A stretch of 23,808 bases of DNA, taken from positions 1 through 23,808 of the forward strand of contig JBKJTP010000153.1 in NCBI GenBank assembly GCA_046590195.1, given 5' to 3'. Position 1 is the first letter of the stretch, and every line of letters starts with the position of its first letter. A model generated the notes under the pieces. The model did not search any database and was not told the origin of the DNA. It saw nothing but the letters and a program-made list of their open reading frames with translations. Made by a program: the position numbers and the translations under genes. Of this stretch, positions 15,652 through 20,744 are shown piece by piece. Source of the DNA: JBKJTP01 sp046590195 (GTDB lineage: Bacteria > Bacteroidota > Ignavibacteria > Palsa-1295).

Positions 15652-15700
15652 CGCGTACTGGCCAGTTGAATATAGAGCTGGGACGAATTTACACACACAC
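15482..15700 (+). repeat. Three AATT(C/T)ACACACACA tracts
   Basis: Near-identical tracts occur at 15482-15496 and 15557-15571, both inside coaX, and at 15686-15700 just beyond its stop. Each is AATTC or AATTT followed by four or five AC units. The two coding copies are in the same reading frame and encode Phe-Thr-His-Thr. Confidence 0.65.
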
Positions 15701-15713
15701 GTGAGCCGGTCCT

Positions 15714-15878
15714 CCGTAGGGCCACTCGGCAGAGTGGCCGAAATGCGGCCACGGGCGGTGGGGAGTGCTGAGATCTCATGCGGGAAACGCTACTGAGACA
15801 TTTGTCCCACGCACGGCCGAGTCAAACACCTGAATGTCGCGTCCCGCTGTTCGGCCACTCTGCAGAGTGGCCCTACGG
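15714..15878. repeat. 165-bp nested inverted-repeat element (MITE-like) downstream of coaX
   Basis: The 29-bp ends, 15714-15742 and 15850-15878, are inverted copies differing at one base. Each end is itself palindromic: the right one contains GGCCACTCTGCAGAGTGGCC (15853-15872), a perfect 20-bp palindrome, and the left one GCCACTCGGCAGAGTGGC with one mismatch. About 107 bp lie between, with no open frame worth calling. The region 15652-15957 has no gene; besides this element and one AC tract I see nothing in it. It resembles a small non-autonomous mobile or palindromic repeat, but no target-site duplication is obvious. Confidence 0.7.
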
Positions 15879-15957
15879 AAGTTCTGCAAATATACGAAAT
15901 AAAAAGTCAAAAAGCAATACTTTTCAGCCGCTATTTATCCACATTCGGCATTTAGTC

Positions 15958-16527
15958 TCAATTCTGATATTGCTCGAATGTCAGCCTGGTTGTGGCTCCC
16001 AGGTTCTCCATCCTGAATCCTTCCAGCACCCGGTCCTCGGGGATCTCCATCGTCACCCGGTAAAAATAGCTTTGAGCATCTGACATCGTCGGGTCGAGCT
16101 CATACTTGCCCTCTGCGATCGCTTGTGCAAAGTACGGCACTCCGAAGTGCGCCGCGACGCCTCTTGCCCGGTTCAGCCAATGCCTGCCATTGGTGAGCGC
16201 CGTGGTGTCCTTCGTGATCAGGACCAGGTCGTCAGAAAAAAGCGCGCAGCCGCCGCGCTTTCTCCTGACCTCATCGTCACGCCAGTTGATCACTGCCGTG
16301 TGCTCACTCTCGATCCACTGCACATCCTTCGCATCCGGCACGCCACGGATCGCCGCCATCGTCAGCTTGTAATAGCTCGTATCGAACGCGCACTCGATCG
16401 CTACCGTATCCTCGACCGGCACCTCTTCGCGGTACTCCGCCATCTCCTGGATCCCCTTGTCAATATCGTGCTTTTCCGGATCGCAGGAGATGAGGAGGAG
16501 GGCGAGGAGCGGGAGCAGTAATTTCAT
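15958..16527 (-). CDS. Lipoprotein of unknown function
   Basis: The 189-residue product begins KLLLPLLALLLISC, a classic lipoprotein signal peptide whose lipobox LIS-C places the lipidated cysteine near residue 15. The mature protein is acidic at first (DPEKHDIDKGIQEMAEYREE). It later has segments such as CAFDTSYYKLTMAAIRGVPDA, WIESEHTAVINW and YFYRVTMEIPEDRVLEGFRM. I do not recognise a family. I set the start at the ATG at 16527 rather than the TTG at 16533, because the TTG is part of a perfect -7 element. That leaves only 3 nt between element and ATG, so the transcript is probably leaderless. Confidence 0.75.
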   Translation of the reverse strand: MKLLLPLLALLLISCDPEKHDIDKGIQEMAEYREEVPVEDTVAIECAFDTSYYKLTMAAIRGVPDAKDVQWIESEHTAVINWRDDEVRRKRGGCALFSDDLVLITKDTTALTNGRHWLNRARGVAAHFGVPYFAQAIAEGKYELDPTMSDAQSYFYRVTMEIPEDRVLEGFRMENLGATTRLTFEQYQN

Positions 16528-16530
16528 ACT

Positions 16531-16538
16531 CAAAGATA
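16531..16538 (-). promoter_or_regulatory. -7 element directly before a lipoprotein ATG (predicted leaderless)
   Basis: On the minus strand TATCTTTG is followed by AGT and then the ATG of the lipoprotein gene. The TAnnTTTG match is perfect. Transcription would begin at or next to the ATG. No TTG is seen at the expected -33 position. Confidence 0.5.
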
Positions 16539-16614
16539 CGGCTCAGGGATCGGGCACCCTTCAGTCGGGCGGGCGTTGGAATTAGCGTATAGCAATTTGT
16601 TAGCCCACTAAGCG

Positions 16615-16866
16615 ATGTTTTACAGGTTGAATATTGATCTGCGCTCCGCTGCAAGCGAGTTCAAAGAAGAACAGATGTTCGAAACCCTCGACGCGGCCGA
16701 GCGGTATTATCTCGAAACTCGCGAGCGATACGGTGCGGCCGGAGTGAAGGTCGAATCGCGCTCATCCATCAGCGAATATCTTGGAGGGTCTCAGATGCAG
16801 TGCTGGACTGTGCGCAGGCACTTCGAAGAGAACGTCAAGCGCGAGTTTGTTTGGTGGAGGAAGTAG
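16615..16866 (+). CDS. Small hypothetical protein (83 aa)
   Basis: I do not recognise this short soluble protein, which has no signal peptide or membrane segment. It starts FYRLNIDLRSAASEF, has a charged helical middle with AERYYLETRERYG, and ends in an aromatic and basic tail, FEENVKREFVWWRK. Support for it being real is indirect. It begins with an ATG in the divergent intergenic region. Its last codons contain a GGAGG ribosome site (16856-16860) correctly spaced for the next gene, whose TTG start lies 1 nt after its stop. It would be the first gene of a three-gene cluster of small proteins. Confidence 0.6.
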   Translation: MFYRLNIDLRSAASEFKEEQMFETLDAAERYYLETRERYGAAGVKVESRSSISEYLGGSQMQCWTVRRHFEENVKREFVWWRK

Positions 16867-16867
16867 C

Positions 16868-17065
16868 TTGAAGACGGTCGGCAATATTGCGCTCTTCGCG
16901 TGGATCGGATTGATCGTCTTAAGTATGATCCTTCCGTTTGTGCTTAAAGGCCCAGCGTCCCGATGGATGTTGAAGCGCAGACGCAAACTTCAACTTGTGA
17001 TTCTAACACTCATGATCACCTGGATCATGCTCTTGGGGCTTTCAGGAGTCTTCAAGTTGGATTAA
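16868..17065 (+). CDS. Small two-helix membrane protein A (65 aa)
   Basis: The start is TTG 16868, chosen because GGAGG sits 7 nt upstream (16856-16860) and the upstream gene stops 1 nt before. The earlier open frame from 16781 gives a Cys/Ser-rich stretch that is only the shadow of the previous gene. The product has a hydrophobic helix at ~5-26 (IALFAWIGLIVLSMILPFVL), a short basic loop (RWMLKRRRK) and a second helix at ~40-60 (LVILTLMITWIMLLGL). It is clearly related to the next gene: both follow M(K/R)T(V/I)G-x-IAL-x2-W at the start and TWI-x2-L-x-L near the end. No known family is recognised. Confidence 0.65.
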   Translation: MKTVGNIALFAWIGLIVLSMILPFVLKGPASRWMLKRRRKLQLVILTLMITWIMLLGLSGVFKLD

Positions 17066-17069
17066 CGCT

Positions 17070-17264
17070 ATGAGAACGATAGGATTGATCGCCCTGACCC
17101 TCTGGCTGCCTTTGATGCTGTTCTCCATCATCGCTAAGACGACGAACTCCGTCGCGATGAACGCCGTGCTTCAGCGTCACGAGCGGATGTTCAACATCCT
17201 TAATGTCGGCTTGATGATGACGTGGATCGTGTTTCTTGCGCTGGGCAGGATATTCGCACCTTAA
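17070..17264 (+). CDS. Small two-helix membrane protein B (64 aa), paralog of A
   Basis: It begins at ATG 17070, 4 nt after the stop of its paralog. Helix 1 covers ~5-22 (GLIALTLWLPLMLFSII), the loop contains NAVLQRHERM, and helix 2 covers ~43-61 (LNVGLMMTWIVFLALGRIF). Length, topology and several positions match protein A (MRTIGLIAL against MKTVGNIAL, TWIVFLAL against TWIMLLGL), so the pair arose by tandem duplication and has diverged considerably. The function is unknown; a two-subunit membrane assembly or an accessory to another membrane protein is possible. Its TAA stop shares bases with the stop of the convergent lipoprotein gene. Confidence 0.65.
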   Translation: MRTIGLIALTLWLPLMLFSIIAKTTNSVAMNAVLQRHERMFNILNVGLMMTWIVFLALGRIFAP

Positions 17265-17713
17265 AAACTTACCACTGGTATGTCGACTCCTTCAGGCAGG
17301 TAGATTTTTGCGTGAGTAATATCCATCCGATCGGGCATCGGCGTACAGTCGATCTGCGAGCGAAGCTTTTCACCCATATCTGCTGGCCGAGACCCAGCAC
17401 GAATAAATAGTCGCTTTAGATCTAGCTGCAACTCTGCTGTGAGGTTGCTTACTAGCGGCTCTGAACGAAGTGTGGCTGTAGCAATAGTGGCCTCGATGCG
17501 GATGGAATCACCTGTGGGAATTCTTATGATCTCGAACGGTACCGTCCCTTCGAAAGCGTAGATAACTATGCTATCGACGCCCTGCGGGATTGCCACAATT
17601 AGCGTATCATTGATCTGATTCTTGACCACTGGTCCATTCGGACCGCATCCATCATCTCCAATGGTGCAAGCACAGAGAATAGAAGCCAGAAAGAAGGCAA
17701 TTAGTATTCGCAT
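17261..17713 (-). CDS. Small lipoprotein of unknown function
   Basis: The 150-residue product starts RILIAFFLASILCAC, a lipoprotein signal with cysteine near residue 16. It then has a Gly/Asp/Cys-rich linker (TIGDDGCGPNGPVV) and a mostly beta-strand domain (DTLIVAIPQGVDSIVIYAFEG, later PTGDSIRIEATIATATL). I recognise no family. The ATG at 17713 is preferred over the upstream TTG at 17770 because the latter gives a non-secretory extension running through the predicted promoter. The gene is a single unit convergent with the small membrane protein cluster; the two stop codons overlap in TTAA (17261-17264). Confidence 0.7.
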   Translation of the reverse strand: MRILIAFFLASILCACTIGDDGCGPNGPVVKNQINDTLIVAIPQGVDSIVIYAFEGTVPFEIIRIPTGDSIRIEATIATATLRSEPLVSNLTAELQLDLKRLFIRAGSRPADMGEKLRSQIDCTPMPDRMDITHAKIYLPEGVDIPVVSF

Positions 17714-17737
17714 ATATGTACAACAGAGTTCGGTGGT

Positions 17738-17770
17738 CAAAGTTACGACCTGAACTCTCCCCACTCGCAA
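17738..17770 (-). promoter_or_regulatory. Bacteroidota-type promoter (-33 TTG and -7 TAACTTTG) for the lipoprotein gene
   Basis: On the minus strand TTG (17770-17768) is followed, after 22 nt, by TAACTTTG (17745-17738), a perfect TAnnTTTG with a -33 spacing inside the usual 17-23 range. A short leader of about 20 nt would precede the ATG at 17713. The promoter lies 15 bp from the divergent SAM-II aptamer. Confidence 0.6.
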
Positions 17771-17784
17771 GCCGTTATTCTCAG

Positions 17785-17869
17785 CCGTGGTGCTTTGACC
17801 CCCGCTCGTGAGGACACTTCCTCAGAGCAGACAGCTTGCTGCCACGTTAAAGAAGAAGCTAAAGCGTCC
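17785..17869 (+). ncRNA. SAM-II riboswitch aptamer upstream of metH
   Basis: The conserved SAM-II features are present in order. CGTGG (17786-17790) pairs with CCACG (17842-17846) as P1. The loop strand CTTTGA (17793-17798) pairs with TTAAAG (17847-17852), directly after P1, as the pseudoknot helix with one G-U pair. GCTTGCTGCCACGTTAAA (17834-17851) is close to the consensus I know for this class, and GCTAAA (17858-17863) is the conserved 3' strand. A 25-nt hairpin is inserted in the loop: GCTC/GAGC (17804-17807, 17825-17828) and GAGGA/TCCTC (17810-17814, 17819-17823). SAM-II aptamers bind S-adenosylmethionine and repress methionine genes, which fits the methionine synthase downstream. The outer part of the pseudoknot (P2b) is not clear. 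Confidence 0.85.
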
Positions 17870-17899
17870 AGAATGTTATCTTGCTGAAGAGTGAGAGTG

Positions 17900-17935
17900 A
17901 ACACCCGGAAGGTCAAAGACTCCGGGTGTTTTTTT
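17900..17935 (+). terminator. Intrinsic terminator in the metH leader (riboswitch expression platform)
   Basis: AACACCCGGA (17900-17909) and TCCGGGTGTT (17921-17930) form a perfect 10-bp stem with an 11-nt loop, followed by an uninterrupted T-run to 17935. It lies 31 nt after the SAM-II aptamer and 126 nt before the metH ATG, with no gene before it on this strand, so it is best read as a regulated premature terminator. Its loop contains GGTCAAAG (17911-17918), the exact complement of the aptamer strand CTTTGACC (17793-17800). Confidence 0.88.
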
Positions 17936-17971
17936 ATGGGCAGCTGTTTATTGACGGCTCAGGTCGCGTCG

Positions 17972-18029
17972 GGAGATTGCCACGTCGGCTCCATCGCTTT
18001 GGCGATGGACGCCTCCTCGCAATGACAGG
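17972..18029. repeat. Interspersed repeat of the GTCATTGCGAGG/GGCAATCTC type in the metH leader
   Basis: The segment begins GAGATTGCCACGTCGGC and ends CCTCCTCGCAATGACAGG. Its centre is a perfect 8-bp hairpin, TCCATCGC (17990-17997) and GCGATGGA (18002-18009), with loop TTTG. I recognise this TGTCATTGCGAGG...GGCAATCTC pattern from intergenic repeats in many bacterial phyla. It lies between the leader terminator and the metH start codon, so it is part of the metH 5' untranslated region. Confidence 0.7.
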
Positions 18030-18061
18030 CCTTTTGGGGAATTGCGAATTGTTGTACAGAT

Positions 18062-19891
18062 ATGAAGAGCTTCGAAGAACTGATCAAGGAGAGAGTGCTG
18101 GTGTTCGATGGCGCTACGGGTACGAACCTGCAGACGCAGAATTTGACATCGGAAGATTTCGGCGGCGAGCACCTCGCCGGCTGCAATGAGTATCTCGTGC
18201 GCTCGAAGCCTTCGGCAGTTGAGAAGGTGCACGAGGATTTCCTCGAAGCTGGTGCCGATATCATCGAGACGAATAGCTTCGGCTCGACGAGCATCGTGCT
18301 CGCTGAATACGATCTGCAGGACATCGCGTACGAACTCTCGAAAGAGTCTGCTCAGATCGCGCGGCGCATGGCCGATAAATATTCGACACCTGAGAAGCCG
18401 CGCTTCGTTGCCGGCTCGATCGGACCAACAACAAAGCTTCCGTCGCTCGGACACATCGAGTTCGACGACATGATGAAGTCGTACTACGAGCACATGGCTG
18501 GCCTCGTCGATGGCGGTGTGGATCTCTTCATCATCGAGACGTGTCAGGATCTGCTGCAGACAAAAGCAGCGCTCGCAGCAGCGCAACAACTTTTCGCTGA
18601 TCGCAAGATCAAGCTTCCCGTTATCACATCTGTCACGATCGAGACGATGGGCACGATGCTCATGGGCACGGAGATCGGCGCTGCGCTTACGGCGCTCGAG
18701 CCATTCGACATCGTAACGATGATCGGTATGAACTGCGCGACGGGTCCGAAGGAGATGGAAGAGAACGTGCGCTATCTCACGCAGAACTCACCGCTTCCGA
18801 TCTTCTGTATGCCGAATGCAGGCTTGCCGGAGAACCGCGCGGGTGTTGCACATTATCATCTCTCGCCTGAAGAACTTGAGAAGTGGATGGAGCACTTCGT
18901 TGTCGATCTCGGCGTGAATGTCGTAGGCGGTTGCTGCGGCACGACAAAGGAGCATATCCGTCATCTCGCGCAACTTGCTGAGCGCATCAAGCCGAAGGAG
19001 CGTACATTCGAGTGGACGCCATCGGCATCGTCGATCTATTCGACCGCTGCAATGCATGTCGATCCAGCACCTGTGATCGTTGGTGAGCGCTGCAATACGA
19101 ATGGCTCGAAGAAGTTCAAGGATCTGATCCTCAAAGAGGATTATGACGCCGCCGTTGCAATGGCGCGCGAGCAAGTCAAAGAGGGAGCACACATGCTCGA
19201 TCTCTGCGTAGCCTATGTGGGACGTGATGAAGTGCGCGACATGAATGCCGTGATCTCGCGATTCAACACGCAGATCACTGTGCCGCTGGTAATTGATTCG
19301 ACAGAGTATCCAGTGATCGAAGAAGCGCTGAAGCGCTATGCTGGGCGCGCGATCGTCAACTCGATCAATCTCGAAGATGGCGAAGAGCGCATGGCTCATA
19401 TCCTCCCACTGTGCAAGCGCTATGGTGCTGCGGTCATCGCATTGACCATCGATGAGGATGGCATGGCAAAGTCACGCGAGAAGAAGTTCGAGATCGCCGA
19501 GCGCATCATCGATCTTTCGATCAACAAATTCGGTATGCGTGAGGAAGATCTGATCTTCGACACGCTGACGTTCACGCTGGGCTCTGGCGACGATGAATTC
19601 CGCAAGGCCGGCATCGAGACGATCGAGTCGATCCGCATGATCAAGAAGGCGTATCCGAAGTGTAAGACGATCCTGGGTGTCAGCAACATATCGTTCGGAC
19701 TCAACCCGCACTCACGCCACGTCCTGAACTCGGTCTTCCTGCATTACGCGATCGAAGCCGGACTCGACATGGCGATCGTGCATGGCGCGAAGATCATGCC
19801 GCTGCACAAGATCGATGAGCGTGGCCGTGAGCTCGCCAAGCAGATCATCTTCGATGAGCGCGTTTGGGAGCCGGTGGCTGTGGCAGCATGA
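18062..19891 (+). CDS. metH: Methionine synthase MetH, homocysteine and folate domains only
   Basis: The 609-residue protein holds the first two modules of cobalamin-dependent methionine synthase. Residues ~1-310 are the homocysteine S-methyltransferase barrel: VFDGATGTNLQ, ETNSFGST, and the zinc ligands Cys225 (GMNCATGP), Cys291 and Cys292 (GGCCGTT). Residues ~335-600 are the pterin-binding barrel that binds methyltetrahydrofolate, with IVGERCNTNGSKKFK, GAHMLDLCVAYVGRDE, VIDSTEYPVIEEAL, NSINLEDGEER and GVSNISFGLN. The protein stops at the domain border (IIFDERVWEPVAVAA); the cap, cobalamin-binding and reactivation modules are absent. A terminator follows within 9 nt, so this is a designed end rather than a frameshift remnant. 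The rest is presumably encoded elsewhere. It sits behind a SAM-II riboswitch. Confidence 0.9.
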   Translation: MKSFEELIKERVLVFDGATGTNLQTQNLTSEDFGGEHLAGCNEYLVRSKPSAVEKVHEDFLEAGADIIETNSFGSTSIVLAEYDLQDIAYELSKESAQIARRMADKYSTPEKPRFVAGSIGPTTKLPSLGHIEFDDMMKSYYEHMAGLVDGGVDLFIIETCQDLLQTKAALAAAQQLFADRKIKLPVITSVTIETMGTMLMGTEIGAALTALEPFDIVTMIGMNCATGPKEMEENVRYLTQNSPLPIFCMPNAGLPENRAGVAHYHLSPEELEKWMEHFVVDLGVNVVGGCCGTTKEHIRHLAQLAERIKPKERTFEWTPSASSIYSTAAMHVDPAPVIVGERCNTNGSKKFKDLILKEDYDAAVAMAREQVKEGAHMLDLCVAYVGRDEVRDMNAVISRFNTQITVPLVIDSTEYPVIEEALKRYAGRAIVNSINLEDGEERMAHILPLCKRYGAAVIALTIDEDGMAKSREKKFEIAERIIDLSINKFGMREEDLIFDTLTFTLGSGDDEFRKAGIETIESIRMIKKAYPKCKTILGVSNISFGLNPHSRHVLNSVFLHYAIEAGLDMAIVHGAKIMPLHKIDERGRELAKQIIFDERVWEPVAVAA

Positions 19892-19899
19892 AGCCTGTG

Positions 19900-19940
19900 A
19901 CAAATAGAAAAAGCCAGCTATGCTGGCTTTTTCTATTTGT
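19900..19940. terminator. Bidirectional intrinsic terminator between metH and the DUF2283 gene
   Basis: A perfect 19-bp stem (19900-19918 against 19922-19940) has a 3-nt loop TAT. The arm reads AGAAAAAGCCAGC in and GCTGGCTTTTTCT out, giving A/T runs on both strands. It begins 9 nt after the metH stop and ends 11 nt before the stop of the convergent gene, so it can serve both. Confidence 0.92.
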
Positions 19941-19951
19941 AGAATTCTAGA

Positions 19952-20170
19952 TTATCGAGTGGTGACTTTCATGTTCTCCAGCACAATTTCTGGTAACCGT
20001 CCTCCTCCAACAACCTGCTTAGCATCGAGTATCTCAATGCCTACAAGTTGCTCGCCCTTCGTGATGTTCAGCGCTACCTCATCGCTCAATCGCAGGGTGC
20101 GAACCTCGTGCTCGCCTTCAAGTAGGCGAATATAGAGTGCATCTATCTCGCTGTCATAACTAATCTTCAT
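19952..20170 (-). CDS. DUF2283 family protein (72 aa)
   Basis: The sequence MKISYDSEIDALYIRLLEGE, followed by EVALNITKGEQLVGIEILDAKQ, is the signature of DUF2283, a small beta-rich family with no assigned biochemical activity. Length is typical. It lies 8 nt downstream of the DUF4258 gene and has a good ribosome site (AGGTG, 7 nt before the ATG at 20170), so the two are co-transcribed and translated as a unit. This pairing recurs in other genomes and has been suspected to be toxin-antitoxin-like, which is not proven; DUF2283 would be the antidote-like partner only by analogy. Confidence 0.88.
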   Translation of the reverse strand: MKISYDSEIDALYIRLLEGEHEVRTLRLSDEVALNITKGEQLVGIEILDAKQVVGGGRLPEIVLENMKVTTR

Positions 20171-20178
20171 ACAATCAC

Positions 20179-20439
20179 CTAAAAATAGAACGTGTATACC
20201 GTGATTACTACGATCTCCTGCTCCTCTTCTACGAACACAGGTGCCACCTGTTTAATTGGGTAGTAGTGGCCAGCCCAGTCTGCTTGAAACTCGTAGTTGT
20301 AACGTGCCATTTGGCGGTTCGCTTTGGCCAGTTCCCTATCGCCGGATCGAATTGCCTCCACGATCTCAGGTTCTGTCGCCCCACGCTCGGCAGCCTGCTC
20401 CGCTGCGTGCTTGGTCAATCGTATGGGTTTGTCCTTCAT
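20179..20439 (-). CDS. DUF4258 family protein (86 aa)
   Basis: This small protein begins KDKPIRLTKHAAEQAAERG, then EPEIVEAIRSGD. The pattern of an early H-A-x2-Q/R-x3-R-G followed by E-I-x2-A-I fits DUF4258, and the C-terminal half (YYPIKQVAPVFVEEEQEIVVITVYTFYF) has the expected strands ending in VITVYT. DUF4258 has a compact fold reminiscent of RelE-like proteins, so an RNase-toxin role is a hypothesis only. It is the first gene of the two-gene unit. A perfect -7 element ends 4 nt before the ATG at 20439, so the mRNA is predicted to be leaderless, with translation of the second gene relying on its own Shine-Dalgarno. Confidence 0.82.
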   Translation of the reverse strand: MKDKPIRLTKHAAEQAAERGATEPEIVEAIRSGDRELAKANRQMARYNYEFQADWAGHYYPIKQVAPVFVEEEQEIVVITVYTFYF

Positions 20440-20443
20440 ATGG

Positions 20444-20451
20444 CAAAGTTA
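20444..20451 (-). promoter_or_regulatory. -7 element directly before the DUF4258 ATG (predicted leaderless)
   Basis: On the minus strand TAACTTTG, then CCAT, then ATG. The TAnnTTTG match is perfect; no TTG lies 17-23 nt upstream. The transcript would start at about the A of the ATG. Confidence 0.5.
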
Positions 20452-20589
20452 CGAAGTATTCAAGCTGGCCCACCTGTGCGGACACTCCGTCCCCCCATGG
20501 CACATCCCTTGCACCCGGATGAGCTTCAAGCCGTTGCAGGCTCTTTAGAGGACAGCCCGTCCCAGCAAAGCATCAGGGAAGCATGAGAA

Positions 20590-20620
20590 TGTAACCTTTT
20601 TTGCAGGGTAGGTGTCGATA
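20590..20620 (+). promoter_or_regulatory. Possible ECF-sigma-type promoter upstream of the tlpA-like gene
   Basis: TGTAACC (20590-20596) and GTCGATA (20614-20620) are spaced by 17 nt, the general form of ECF sigma promoters (an AAC-containing -35 and a GTC-containing -10). It would give a leader of roughly 115 nt ahead of the thioredoxin gene at 20745. The rest of the 305-bp gap 20440-20744 shows no gene; only an AACCTTT/AAAGGTT inverted pair and a small AGCCA/TGGCT hairpin near 20712-20727 stand out. Confidence 0.3.
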
Positions 20621-20744
20621 AGAATGATAGCCGTTTCATTAACCAGAAAGGTTGTGAGTGCGGCGTAACAAACTGACCAACCTCAGCTTCTTATTGTAGG
20701 GAGAGCACGGCTAGCCAAGATTGGCTGATTGCCCGAGGTGAGCT

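Noticed and set aside
15778..16083. 101-codon plus-strand open frame downstream of coaX
   Set aside because: It runs through the right palindromic end of the MITE-like element and then antisense to the lipoprotein gene, without any coding signature.
17881..18189. Open frame spanning the riboswitch terminator and metH start
   Set aside because: It runs through the terminator stem and a repeat, and overlaps metH in another frame; it is best explained as leader sequence.
17948..18589. 213-codon minus-strand open frame
   Set aside because: It crosses the metH leader repeat and the metH 5' end antisense, with no domain and no start signal.
18788..19399. 203-codon minus-strand open frame within metH
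   Set aside because: It is fully inside the well-supported metH gene; the composition is that of a complementary-strand shadow.
19860..19940. Frameshift or sequencing error as the reason for the short MetH
   Set aside because: A perfect terminator begins 9 nt after the stop and a convergent gene follows, leaving no room for the missing domains in any frame.
20266..20586. Plus-strand open frames before the thioredoxin gene
   Set aside because: They overlap the DUF4258 gene antisense and show no family motif or ribosome site; the intergenic part reads as non-coding.
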